The notes below the pieces were generated by a model. That model was not told the origin of the DNA. It saw only the letters and a list, made by a program, of their open reading frames with translations, and did not search any database. Both the position numbers and the translations under genes were made by a program. Positions 9,096 through 19,500 of a stretch of DNA of 64,000 bases are shown one piece after another. Within the stretch, counting starts at the first letter, position 1, and every line of letters begins with the position of its first letter. The stretch is from Algoriphagus sp. AGSA1 (lineage in GTDB: Bacteria > Bacteroidota > Bacteroidia > Cytophagales > Cyclobacteriaceae), in NCBI RefSeq assembly GCF_021390545.1, contig NZ_JAJUWR010000020.1:54441-118440 (forward strand). Direction: 5' to 3'.

Positions 9096-12000
9096 ATGAA
9101 ACATTTCTACAAACCAATCTTTCTGATGATGTTCTTCATGTGGGCATCAGCCGGATTTGGCCAGGAAATTACCCTGAAGGGTACAGTTTCCGACGGAGAA
9201 AGCGGAGAAGGCCTTCCTGGTGTAAGTATTCTGCTAAAAGGTACCGCTGTCGGTACCGTTACGGATGTCATGGGGAACTACACAATAAAAGTACCTGATG
9301 GCCCCGGAACACTTGTATTTTCATTTATTGGGTACCGTACCCAGGAAATACCCATTGACAACCGGAAAGTCGTGGATCTGGTTATGGAGGTTGATATTAC
9401 CTCTCTAACCGAGGTAGTAGTGGTTGGTTACGGGACAACGACCAAAAAAGACATGACTGGCTCCATTGAAACCGTCGATATGGAAGACGTACAAAAGGCA
9501 CCGGTCAAGTCCTTTGATGAGGCACTTGCCGGAAGGGTTGCGGGAGTGACGGTTTCAGGTAATGATGGCCAGCCGGGATCCAATAACAACATCATCATCC
9601 GGGGAGTCGGTTCCATTACCGGTTCTACAGCACCGCTATATGTAGTTGACGGTTTTCCAATGGAAGATTCCTATGCCAATTCTTTGAATCTTAATGATAT
9701 AGAATCAATGACGGTTCTCAAGGATGCTTCTGCAACGGCAATATATGGTGCACGTGGAGCCAACGGGGTTATTATTATAACAACCAAGAGAGGAAAGATG
9801 GGAGCTCCGGAAATTTCTTACAATATGTACTACGGGATTTCACAAAACCCAAATCCCATCAAGCTGATGGACGCTTACCAATTCGTGAAGTACCAAAGTG
9901 AGCTAAATCCTGAAGTAGCCGACAAGATTTATTTCACGAACGGAAAATCGCTGGAAGATTATCGCAACGTTGAAAGTATAGATCTGCAGGATCAGATTTA
10001 CCAAAATGCCCCCGTACTTAACCATGAGCTTTCCATTCGGGGAGGAAATGGTAAAACAAACTATTCTATTTCTGGAAATATACTTAACCAAGAAGGAATA
10101 GCCATCAATTCAGGCTTCAGACGGTATTCCGGAAGGATTACCTTAGATCAGGAAATCAATAATAAAATTAAAGTGGGCGCAGATATAGCCTACAGCAGCG
10201 AGGAAACATACGGTGCTATCATGACGCAGTCTTCTTCCAATTCCCTGACTTACGGAAATCTGAGCTTGATGGCTTCGGTATGGGGATTCCGCCCGGTGGC
10301 TGGTGAAAATGAAAACGTCATGGATGAACTTTTTGACCCTACCATTCCCTCTACGGATTTCAGGGTAAACCCAATATTATCGGCAAAGAACGAACATCGT
10401 GTAACGGCAGTGAACAACCTCAGGGCCAACGGGTTCTTCGAATACTCGATCATTCCCGAACTTACCCTGAAACTGGCCGGTGGTATTAATAATATTATGG
10501 TTAGGAGGGAAGGTTTTTTCAATTCTTTGACGACCGCAGGGAACGATAGAAGAGATCAAAAGCAAAATGGGTTCATTTATTTCCGGCCGGTAAACAACTG
10601 GAACAATACCAATACACTCACCTTCAAGAAAACCTACAATAATATCCATAGCTTCAATGCTGTCATCGGAACGGCGATACAAAAGCAGGAAGATGGGAAT
10701 TATGGGTTTTCTGCCATTCAGGTCTTAAATGAAGGTACAGCGGTTGATGGCCTAGATGAGGCTGCTGAGAATTTTGGGACTTCAGGCAGATCGAGCTGGG
10801 CACTGGCATCTTTTCTTGGGCGGCTTAATTATAGTTATAAATCCAAATACATGCTTACTTCATCGGCGAGGTATGACGGATCGTCAAAGTTCGCACCAGG
10901 AAATCGCTGGGGATTCTTTCCTTCGGCAGCGTTGGCATGGCGCATGTCGGAGGAGGATTTGCTGAAGGGTATCAGCTTTATCACCGATGCCAAACTGAGG
11001 CTGAGCCATGGTGCCACCGGGAACAACCGTGTATCAGATTTCGCCTATTTGTCGACACTAACCATTCCAAGGTCCGGTGGGTACTCGTTCAACAACAGTG
11101 AACCGATTAGAGGAGCATTACTTGAAAATTACGGCAACCCAAACCTTAAGTGGGAAACTACCGTGCAGACGGACATAGGTTATGACCTGTCCGTACTGGA
11201 AGGCAGGTTGGAGATTACGCTGGATGTTTATCGTAAAATGACCAAAAATGTATTGTTGAATGCTGATCTGCCTTATTCCACAGGGTTAACGAATATTTAT
11301 AATTCAGCTTCCGCCTACAAGAATATCGGTAAGATCAAGAACGAGGGACTAGAGCTTACACTAAACACCGTAAACATCGCAAAAGGAGATTTTGAGTGGA
11401 GAACCAACTTCAATATCACTTTTAACCGCAATGAAGTGATAGAGCTGAACGAGGGTCAGACCTCGTTGCTTGAAAACGTGAACTTTGACCAATATTTCAG
11501 TAATACCCATCCCTATATAGCACAGGTGGGACAGCCTATCGGCCAAATGTATGGACTGATCTGGGACGGTGTGTACCAGTACGGGGATTTCGATCAGGTG
11601 TTGGGCGAGTATGTTCTGAAAGACAACATTCCCACCAATGGGCAACCCCGGGCAAATATACAACCAGGCGACATTAAATACCGTGACATCAATGGTGACC
11701 TGTTGGTGAATGAAATGGATTTCACGGTAATAGGAAGGGGCATCCCCTTCCATAGCGGCGGGTTTAACAACAGCTTAAAATATAGAGGTTTTGATATCAA
11801 TGTTTTTTTCCAATGGTCTTATGGCAATGATATTATAAACGCCAACCGTTTGTTTTTCGAAGGTAACGCAAGAAACCTGATTTCCCTGAACCAGTACGCC
11901 GTCTATGAGAACCGATGGAGCCCCGAAAATCCTAGCGAGGAGTATTTCAGGACCGCAGGGAAAAAGGATACCTGGTACACCAGCAGAGTGGTCGAAGATG

Positions 12001-12242
12001 GCTCTTTTTTGCGGTTGAAAACGGTTTCTTTGGGTTATAGCTTCAGCGAGTTGTTTCTCAATAAGGTTTGGCTGAAAAGCATGAGGCTCTATGCGTCAGC
12101 ACAAAATCTGTATACCTGGACCAACTACTCGGGTTCAAACCCTGATGTTTCGACCCGGCATTCGGCACTTACACCCGGATTTGACTTTGCCGCGTACCCG
12201 TTGGCTAGGACATTCACCGTTGGATTATCCACCACTTTCTAA
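9096..12242 (+). CDS. susC: SusC/RagA family TonB-dependent outer-membrane transporter
   Basis: The protein is 1048 residues from ATG 9096, chosen because a signal peptide starts there (MKHFYKPIFLMMFFMW, cleavage after SAGFG-Q); an upstream TTG at 9075 is less likely. A carboxypeptidase-D regulatory-like domain covers about residues 24-95 (LKGTVSDGESGEGLPGVS), followed by the TonB-box and plug region with LTEVVVVGYGT and the VLKDASATAIYGARGANG signature, then a C-terminal beta barrel ending in Phe. SusC proteins import oligosaccharides through the outer membrane with a SusD lid. The downstream gene, 18 bp away, is that SusD. The carbohydrate cannot be named from the sequence. Confidence 0.95.
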   Translation: MKHFYKPIFLMMFFMWASAGFGQEITLKGTVSDGESGEGLPGVSILLKGTAVGTVTDVMGNYTIKVPDGPGTLVFSFIGYRTQEIPIDNRKVVDLVMEVDITSLTEVVVVGYGTTTKKDMTGSIETVDMEDVQKAPVKSFDEALAGRVAGVTVSGNDGQPGSNNNIIIRGVGSITGSTAPLYVVDGFPMEDSYANSLNLNDIESMTVLKDASATAIYGARGANGVIIITTKRGKMGAPEISYNMYYGISQNPNPIKLMDAYQFVKYQSELNPEVADKIYFTNGKSLEDYRNVESIDLQDQIYQNAPVLNHELSIRGGNGKTNYSISGNILNQEGIAINSGFRRYSGRITLDQEINNKIKVGADIAYSSEETYGAIMTQSSSNSLTYGNLSLMASVWGFRPVAGENENVMDELFDPTIPSTDFRVNPILSAKNEHRVTAVNNLRANGFFEYSIIPELTLKLAGGINNIMVRREGFFNSLTTAGNDRRDQKQNGFIYFRPVNNWNNTNTLTFKKTYNNIHSFNAVIGTAIQKQEDGNYGFSAIQVLNEGTAVDGLDEAAENFGTSGRSSWALASFLGRLNYSYKSKYMLTSSARYDGSSKFAPGNRWGFFPSAALAWRMSEEDLLKGISFITDAKLRLSHGATGNNRVSDFAYLSTLTIPRSGGYSFNNSEPIRGALLENYGNPNLKWETTVQTDIGYDLSVLEGRLEITLDVYRKMTKNVLLNADLPYSTGLTNIYNSASAYKNIGKIKNEGLELTLNTVNIAKGDFEWRTNFNITFNRNEVIELNEGQTSLLENVNFDQYFSNTHPYIAQVGQPIGQMYGLIWDGVYQYGDFDQVLGEYVLKDNIPTNGQPRANIQPGDIKYRDINGDLLVNEMDFTVIGRGIPFHSGGFNNSLKYRGFDINVFFQWSYGNDIINANRLFFEGNARNLISLNQYAVYENRWSPENPSEEYFRTAGKKDTWYTSRVVEDGSFLRLKTVSLGYSFSELFLNKVWLKSMRLYASAQNLYTWTNYSGSNPDVSTRHSALTPGFDFAAYPLARTFTVGLSTTF

Positions 12243-12260
12243 ACTTAAAATTGAACGGTC

Positions 12261-13847
12261 ATGAATTTCAAATTATATACATTAATCTTTCTATTGGGAA
12301 TTTTCTGCACCTCCTGCGAAGATTTCCTCAGCACAGAGCCCACCAATTTTATTGCTCCGGAATATTCCACGATTGCGGAGCTCGAAACGGGTCTGTCCGG
12401 TGTTTATGACGTGCTGGGAAGCCAGGCCACCTATGGGGATGTAATTCCCTATTGGCTAAATGTCAGCACGGACATTGAATACACCAATACCGGCCAACTT
12501 AATACCACGGCATACATTTATACACCTACAGATGCCCAGATTACCAATCTCTGGAAGACCCTTTATCAGGGTATATACAGGGCGAACCTTGTACTTGCCA
12601 AGGTGGATAATCCCGAATTGGATGAGGATGCAAGGAACAAAATCAAAGGCCAGGCGCTATTCCTCAGAGGGTATTATTACTTTTTGTTGGTAAAAAACTA
12701 TGGAGGTGTGCCCATGCTACTTACCGAAAAACCGGATATCGGTAACGTCAACGTCCCGAGATCATCTATCGAAGAGGTATATGCACATATACTCCAAGAT
12801 ATGAAAGCAGCAGAGGGTCTGGTAGAAGAGGCGGAAAACTTGAGCGGGGGAGGGAGGATTTCCCGTTCGGCTGTCCAGGGAATCCTTGCCCGTGTGTGTT
12901 TAACCATGGCCGGTTACCCATTGGGAGATAAGCCCAAGTACGCCGAAGCGTTGGAGTGGGCTAAAAAAGTGCAGGAATCGAATTTTCATGCACTTAACCC
13001 TGACTATAAGGACATTTTTATCAAATACGCCAAGGATGAGTACGACAACAAGGAAAGTATTTGGGAAGTAGAATTCTACGGCCTGTTGTCTTCGGGATCT
13101 CAAGAGTATACCTATTACATCGGAGCGCGTGGAGGTATAAGAAGCGCAGATGAACAGATAGGCTATAGTGGAGGGTCTGTTCTGGCTACCAGATGGTTAT
13201 ATGACCTTTATGAAACCGGAGATGAAAATTCTGAGTCACCGGAAGAGTCACCGGATCTGCGAAGGGACTGGAACATTGCTCCTTTTACTTATATAGGCGT
13301 CCCTGCTGTACAGACTTACAATCCGGATCTTTGGAGAAGAACAATGGGTAAGTGGAGAAGAGAGTACGAAACCCTAACTCCCAAAGACAGGGTAGTGTCG
13401 GCACAAAATTTTCCTATTCTCCGGTATTCTGATGTGCTGTTGATGATCGCAGAAGCTGAAAATGAAGTGAACGGCCCAACCGGCCTTGCATATGATGCCA
13501 TCAATCAGGTGAGGAGGAGAGCCTACGGCCTATTGCTTCCGGTACCCCCGAATCCGGAGGTGGACGCGGAATTACCCTCAGGAATGAGCAAAGCGGAATT
13601 TTTCCAGGCAATAATTGATGAACGCGCAAGGGAGTTTTGTTTCGAGGCCTCCAGAAGGCCTGATTACATCCGTTGGGGAACTTTTGTCGGACGGATGAAA
13701 GAATACAGAGTGTGGGCATTAGAGAATGATGCCGCCCAGGGACACGTGTTGGCTCCTACCAACATTTCTGAGAGAAATTATTTACTGCCTATTCCAACTG
13801 CGGAGATGGCTTTAAACAAAGCATTAACCCAAAACCCGGGATATTAA
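12261..13847 (+). CDS. susD: SusD/RagB family nutrient-binding lipoprotein
   Basis: This 528-residue lipoprotein has a lipobox at the N-terminus (LGIFCTSC, lipidated Cys followed by EDFLS). It shows the SusD layout: N-terminal TPR-like helices with KGQALFLRGYYYFLLVKNYGGVP, and the C-terminal segment with QVRRRAYG, DERAREFCFEA and the terminal LLPIPTAEMALN-type motif. It is the surface lid that binds glycans for the preceding SusC. It is directly downstream of susC and 11 bp before the DUF5017 gene, so the three form one operon. Confidence 0.95.
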   Translation: MNFKLYTLIFLLGIFCTSCEDFLSTEPTNFIAPEYSTIAELETGLSGVYDVLGSQATYGDVIPYWLNVSTDIEYTNTGQLNTTAYIYTPTDAQITNLWKTLYQGIYRANLVLAKVDNPELDEDARNKIKGQALFLRGYYYFLLVKNYGGVPMLLTEKPDIGNVNVPRSSIEEVYAHILQDMKAAEGLVEEAENLSGGGRISRSAVQGILARVCLTMAGYPLGDKPKYAEALEWAKKVQESNFHALNPDYKDIFIKYAKDEYDNKESIWEVEFYGLLSSGSQEYTYYIGARGGIRSADEQIGYSGGSVLATRWLYDLYETGDENSESPEESPDLRRDWNIAPFTYIGVPAVQTYNPDLWRRTMGKWRREYETLTPKDRVVSAQNFPILRYSDVLLMIAEAENEVNGPTGLAYDAINQVRRRAYGLLLPVPPNPEVDAELPSGMSKAEFFQAIIDERAREFCFEASRRPDYIRWGTFVGRMKEYRVWALENDAAQGHVLAPTNISERNYLLPIPTAEMALNKALTQNPGY

Positions 13848-13858
13848 AACAGACAGAT

Positions 13859-14758
13859 ATGAAGTTCTTAAATACATTTATACCGTTGATGATCATTTTG
13901 TTCTCGTGTGAATACAGATTAGAGGTAGATGCTCCTGACTTTGATGTAAAATTGCAGGCGGGGCCTGTCTACAAAACAGGAGATACAGTAAGGTTCGCTT
14001 TTACCGGTTATGCCGGTAACATTACCTTTTATTCCGGTCTTCCTGGCGCAGACTATGAATTCCGGAACAGGACGGAAATCAAGGACGGCGTTCCGCAGAT
14101 TGAACTGGTGACTCAGTACGGAGGTGGGGGAACCCAACTCGGTTCTCTAAGACTTATGGTGACTGCCGACCTGGCTTCCATGGATTCTGCCGGTGTGGTA
14201 AATGCTACTTGGACAGATATTACTGAGAAAGCCGATATTGCTTCTAACACCACCATAACTCCCTCGGGCGTTCTGGATCTGAGCGGGTACATTGACCCTG
14301 GAAAACCCTTGTATTTCGGATTCAAATTTATAGGTGAGACTAGTGATACTCATATTCCGGGCAACTGGATAATCCACGATTTTGTGGCAAATACGGTTAT
14401 GGACGATGGCAATGCGCTGCCGGTAGTGACGATGCCTTCTGCAAGCTGGTCTACGTTTAGCATTCTCAACGATGCCTCTCAATGGATCCTCAGAAACAAC
14501 AATACCCAAGCATACATCATCGGTGGAGGCTTCAATGCGCCGCAGAGTGAAGACTGGATGATCACCAAAGCACTGAACTTCACCAAGGTTCCGCCGGATA
14601 CAGGCCTCCCTATTCAGAACATTGGCTCGAACGCGCTGGAAGGGTATGAATTTGTATACAATACTCCGGGAACATACACCGTGACGTTCATGGGATCAAA
14701 CTACACTGTAGATGACCATAAAGAGGTGATCAGGCAGTTTACGATTACGGTTGAGTAG
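13859..14758 (+). CDS. DUF5017-like surface lipoprotein
   Basis: This 299-residue lipoprotein has a short signal ending in ILFSC-EYRLEVDAP. A PKD/Ig-like start (KTGDTVRFAFTGYAGNITFYSGLPG) is followed by a beta-rich domain. This layout matches the DUF5017 proteins that often come third in SusCD operons and are thought to bind glycan at the surface (a SusE/F-like role). Assignment is by overall pattern, so moderately sure. It is the last gene before a 184-bp gap carrying the fourth operator copy. Confidence 0.75.
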   Translation: MKFLNTFIPLMIILFSCEYRLEVDAPDFDVKLQAGPVYKTGDTVRFAFTGYAGNITFYSGLPGADYEFRNRTEIKDGVPQIELVTQYGGGGTQLGSLRLMVTADLASMDSAGVVNATWTDITEKADIASNTTITPSGVLDLSGYIDPGKPLYFGFKFIGETSDTHIPGNWIIHDFVANTVMDDGNALPVVTMPSASWSTFSILNDASQWILRNNNTQAYIIGGGFNAPQSEDWMITKALNFTKVPPDTGLPIQNIGSNALEGYEFVYNTPGTYTVTFMGSNYTVDDHKEVIRQFTITVE

Positions 14759-14900
14759 GAAAAACGCCAATGTACTAGCGGGTAAAGTTCTTCCGGGTAA
14801 TCTTTTTGACCTATAGGAAGGGAAATTTAGAATAAGCAAACGGGGTGTTTTAAGAAAACACCATGGCTAATACGGAATTGGATTGGAATGTAGAATAATA

Positions 14901-14913
14901 CTTAGTGCGTTAA
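14901..14913 (+). promoter_or_regulatory. Putative GntR operator 4 (isomerase unit)
   Basis: Exact copy of CTTAGTGCGTTAA, 29 bases before the isomerase ATG at 14943, in the 184-bp gap after the SusCD operon. It suggests a second transcription unit under the same regulator. Confidence 0.6.
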
Positions 14914-14942
14914 TAATATAAAAATAGCTTAAACAAAGAATT

Positions 14943-16433
14943 ATGAATGAACTATTAAAAGGGGAACAGGTCGGCATGAACGGACAGGTGGTAAGAAGGG
15001 AGGAAACTGTTCCCAGAATAGGTGTTTTTGGGGTCGGATATTTCAAATATTGGGCGCAATTCGACGGTCTCTTGGAAGATTTGCTGGAAAAACAAAACGT
15101 ATTTGTAGAGAAATTAAAGAAAAATAAAGCAGACATAATAGAATTTGGGTTGGTTGACGACGCAAAAAGCGCTTACGACCTTGTGCCAAAGCTTAAAGCA
15201 GCCAATCTGGATCTCATTTTTTGTGACATGCTCACCTACGCCACCTCCAGCACATTCGGTGTCATCATCAAGAACCTGGATGTACCCATCGTATTGGTGG
15301 CCTTACAGCCAGACAAGGCAATGGATTATTCAAAGGCCTCAACTTATATGCAACTTTACAACGATGACGTCTGCTCCTTGCCGGAGTTTACCGGTGTTGC
15401 GGTGAGAATGGGAAAAAAAGTCCCTGAAGTCATCATTGGTACGTTGCACGATGATCCTCAGTCGGAAAAGGAGATCAGAGAATATTGCAACATTGCGAGG
15501 GTTTTAAATGGATTAAAAACAGCACGCATCGGACATATAGGACATCCTATTGAAGCCATGCTCGATATGCACTCTGATTCCACCATGCTCACAGCGCATT
15601 TTGGGGTGCACGTTGTGCAGTGTGAAGCCCATGAGATCGTCACCAAATACCAGAGAGAAGTAAATGAAAATGAAATAGAAACTGAAGAGCAGCGCATACT
15701 CGCATTTTTTGATACGCCGGATCCGGTTTCTGACCCGATTTCGGAAAAACTTAAGCAGGAAGACCTGGAGGTCGCGGCGAGCGTATCGGTAGCCTTGAAA
15801 AAATTTGTGGAAGATAAGGAGCTGGACGGGCTTGCCTATTATTATAATGGAGAGGAAAACAGCGACACCCAGTTGGTAATGTCTAATCTAATCGTAGGCA
15901 ACTCCCTGCTGACGAGCGCTGGTTTTCCCATGTGCGGCGAATCCGATTTGAAATGCTGTCTGGCAATGTTCATTATGGACAGGCTCAGGATCGGCGGAAG
16001 CTTCGCAGAATTTCACCCGGTTGATTTTAAGGAGAATTTTATTCTTGTAGGGCACGACGGCCCGCATAATATTTCCATTGCGGAAGGTAAACCGGTTTTG
16101 AGAAGCTTGAAGAAATATCATGGAAAGCCGGGTTTTGGTGCAGGAGTGGAATTTAAAATCAAGGAAGGCCCTATTACGATGTTGAGCATCACCTCCACTT
16201 ATGAGGGCAAATTCAAATTTGTTATCGCAGAAGGAGAATCGGTGGAAGGTCCAATACCGCCAACAGGAAATACCAATACCCGGGGTTACTTTAAACCGGA
16301 TGTAAGGACCTTTCTTACGAAATGGGTCAAGGAAGGACCAACCCATCATTTTGCATTGGGAGTAGGTCACCATGCGAAGACGATCAGGAAGATCGCTGAA
16401 TACTTAAACATTGAAGCAGTTATAGTTGAATAG
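14943..16433 (+). CDS. L-arabinose/L-fucose isomerase-fold protein (AraA-like)
   Basis: The 496-residue protein resembles AraA in length and in its C-terminal half. The likely metal ligands are present: Glu333 in CGESDLK, Glu356 in GGSFAEF, His371 in LVGHDGPHN and His476/477 in GVGHHAKTI near the end. These correspond to the two Glu and two His of the AraA/FucI active site. It has no signal peptide, so it acts in the cytoplasm. Such enzymes interconvert aldoses and ketoses with Mn2+. Overall similarity to canonical AraA looks remote, so the true substrate may be another sugar produced by this PUL. It has its own operator copy upstream and is followed by four exported proteins. Confidence 0.75.
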   Translation: MNELLKGEQVGMNGQVVRREETVPRIGVFGVGYFKYWAQFDGLLEDLLEKQNVFVEKLKKNKADIIEFGLVDDAKSAYDLVPKLKAANLDLIFCDMLTYATSSTFGVIIKNLDVPIVLVALQPDKAMDYSKASTYMQLYNDDVCSLPEFTGVAVRMGKKVPEVIIGTLHDDPQSEKEIREYCNIARVLNGLKTARIGHIGHPIEAMLDMHSDSTMLTAHFGVHVVQCEAHEIVTKYQREVNENEIETEEQRILAFFDTPDPVSDPISEKLKQEDLEVAASVSVALKKFVEDKELDGLAYYYNGEENSDTQLVMSNLIVGNSLLTSAGFPMCGESDLKCCLAMFIMDRLRIGGSFAEFHPVDFKENFILVGHDGPHNISIAEGKPVLRSLKKYHGKPGFGAGVEFKIKEGPITMLSITSTYEGKFKFVIAEGESVEGPIPPTGNTNTRGYFKPDVRTFLTKWVKEGPTHHFALGVGHHAKTIRKIAEYLNIEAVIVE

Positions 16434-16523
16434 CAAATTGTGAAGACTAAAGCAATCCCTAAGGCCGGAGCAGAGCTCACCTCCAAGGAAGGCTTTGGCC
16501 TTCCTACATCAAAACATCTGAAC

Positions 16524-19500
16524 ATGAACACAGTTCGTACAATTATTTTCTTAGTCTTTATTATATTCTCCGGAAATATAGCCGCCGACGATAGCATTGC
16601 GAAAAAACCATTGCAAAAGCTGTTTTTTCTTGATTTTGAAGAAGGTTTTTCACCCTTTGCAATGGGGGGAAACGATCCGTTGAACAAAAATTTTCCGGAG
16701 TTGATCTCTGGTGTGGACGGCAAAGCTGCTTTTTTTGAAGCGGGCAAAGTATTGCAATATCCTTCGCTGAAAAATCTGGATAAAGAAAAAGGAACGATCA
16801 GCTTCTGGCTGAAGACAGGCGACAAAATGCCAGAGCAAGGGCCCCTGACGCTATTTTCAGAAAACGGTCCAAAAGATGCAGGTGAGAACAATTTTCGGAT
16901 TGAGCTTTTTCCAGGCCGTTTTATTCGTTTCAGCTTGAAAGACTCCAGGGATTCCTTCATTTATTATCACAAGATCGACTCTTGGAAAGGAAATGTATGG
17001 CACCACCTGTCCATCACCTGGAATGTGAAGAAGGGCGCTTTTATCTATGTGGACGGAAAAGCCGCATCTACCGGATGGATGCCACGGTGGATTCCCAAAA
17101 GCTACGACAGCTTTTTTATAGGTGCAGGTAACGCCGGCGGAGAAGAAGCATCGCATGTTGCCATCGACGAATTTACTATTTACAACCGAGAATTCACAGA
17201 AGTAGAAGCGGGAGAAGAATTCCTTAAATACCGGCATTTCTCTGCCCAAATTTCGGTTAAAGATCCCTTTATTCCGGCAGGCAAGGAGAATATTCTGACT
17301 GCGGAACTCGTCAACCCTTCGGATCATCCGGTAGCACTAACGAACATCGTATGCACGCTCACCGATCACAATGGGGACGAACTGTTTAAGGCTGATTTGG
17401 AAGAGCAGTCGCTGAAAAAATCGAGTCATACAACCCTGCAGATTCCGGTGAAAACAGATAAAACAGGTACTTTTTCTTTCACCATCACATACCTTGAGAA
17501 TAACCAAAGAAAACAAACCGTTACGCCGCTTCATGTCTTCGAAAGTAAAGAAAAGGCGGTGGCGCAGGATTGGAGCTATCAATTGGTCTCTCATGTAAAA
17601 GCTACTGAAAAAGAGCCTATTGCAGAATCCGGAGGCACCCTTGTTTGTGAAACTTCTTTTGGCAGTTATAGGGAGGCTGGAAAGCATTTCAACGACCGGT
17701 TTGCAATGGATTTTGAAGTAGATGCAGTCGGAGAGCCGCACCTGGCAATCGTCACTTATCCGGATGATAAACCGCGGACCATGGAAATTATGCTGCAGCA
17801 TTTCAATGGCGCCATAGACTTCCAATCGCATACCGGTGTCTTAACCGGTGAAGAATACCCGTTGACTAATGCTGATAAAGAATTTGAGATCGTGTTTTGG
17901 CCTCGTTCGAAAAAACAGGCGTTTGTCTTTATGACAGCGGAAAAGGGGTATCCGGCGGCAGTGAAAGACATCAAAATTTATAAGATTGATAAATTTAAAG
18001 TCGCGTCCTCGGAGAGCAATTTCCACGGAAGTGTACCTTCCCGTAGCAGCGGCTTGTATTATGAAGACCCAGTGCTGTTCCACAACTTTGGGTCGGGAAG
18101 AGACCATCAGGGGTTTGTTATCGCTACCGATCGCCTTATGCAATACCTGCATTCCATGGGGCAGAAGGAGTTTGAATACCCGCTGGCGTGGTATGCAGGG
18201 CCGTTATATGGGACATCGGTAGAGCCCTTCCAGCCAGATATTGATGGCGCGCAAGGCGGACAACGCCCACATCCTGATGGTTACCCGGCATACCTCATCA
18301 AGCGTCTGGGTGAACAAAATATGAAATTTACCGCCGGCCTGCACATCCATACCCTGCCCAGATTAAATAAATATGCACTGGCTGATTGGGAAAGAATCAA
18401 CAGCGGTGAAGAAACGGTCATCAACATCAACAAAGACGGAAAACTGTGGTACGGCTACTGGCATGGCAACGACCCCAACTTCAATGCTGCAGATCCGAGG
18501 GTAATGCATGCTGTCGATACTATTGTCATGGAAATTGCGGAGCGCTATGCGAAGGAACCTGCTTTTGACGGAATTTCTCTTGTAATGGCCAAGCCTAAAC
18601 TCTTCACCTTTGGCTCTCTGGCTTCCGGTTATAACGATTCTAATTTACAGCGCTTTCAAGAAGCTTCCGGTATTGAAATTCCCGGGTACGTTTCCGGTGA
18701 TACCAGTCGGTTTAGGAAAAGCTCTGAATGGATTATGGGAAATGCTGAAGCCAAGAAAGCCTGGATCGACTGGCGGTGCCAAATCTTATATGAGCATTAT
18801 GCTGCGATGGGCAGAAAACTGGCCGCTTATCGTCCGGATTTAAAACTCAAGCTCAATGTTTTTGTTCACCTGATGCACAATCAGCGACTTGCAGACTACC
18901 TCAATGAACCTCCGGTAGAAGTAATGCGCGAAATGGGCATTGATCCCGCCCTATATAAAAACGAAAAGAACATCGTCATCAACCATACGCTGGTGCCGGC
19001 GGATCTTCGATGGAAGCGTTCACATTATCCTCCCGCCATTCCCAATATAGACCGCACGGTAATGACCGCCCCGGAGATGGTGACTTCCATGCAGGGCTTG
19101 GAAAACATTCGTGTTACGATCCATGATCGTTATTGGGAAGATGCAATAGGACGGGAAAAACCGATGGAAGGACTCACTGAAATGGGGGTAAGTGAAATGG
19201 TTTGGAGGGCATCAACTTTGAATGCCTCCGGCTTCCATAGTCTGGAGCCTTATGTTATTGCACTCAATAATCTCGATGCTGCAAGCATCGTGAAAGGAGG
19301 CTATGTGGTGGGCACTTTTGGGATGGAAAAAGAGCTGTCGGAATTTTCGAAAGCTTTTCAGGCTTTGCCGGCGACGAAATTTGAAGATATCCCCGGTCTT
19401 GCTGACCCGGTGCGGGTACGACAAAAGATTGTTGATGGAAAATTGTATTTCTACGTGCTGAATACCATTCCTGCAGCTGTGGAAATCAGCATAAGATTGA

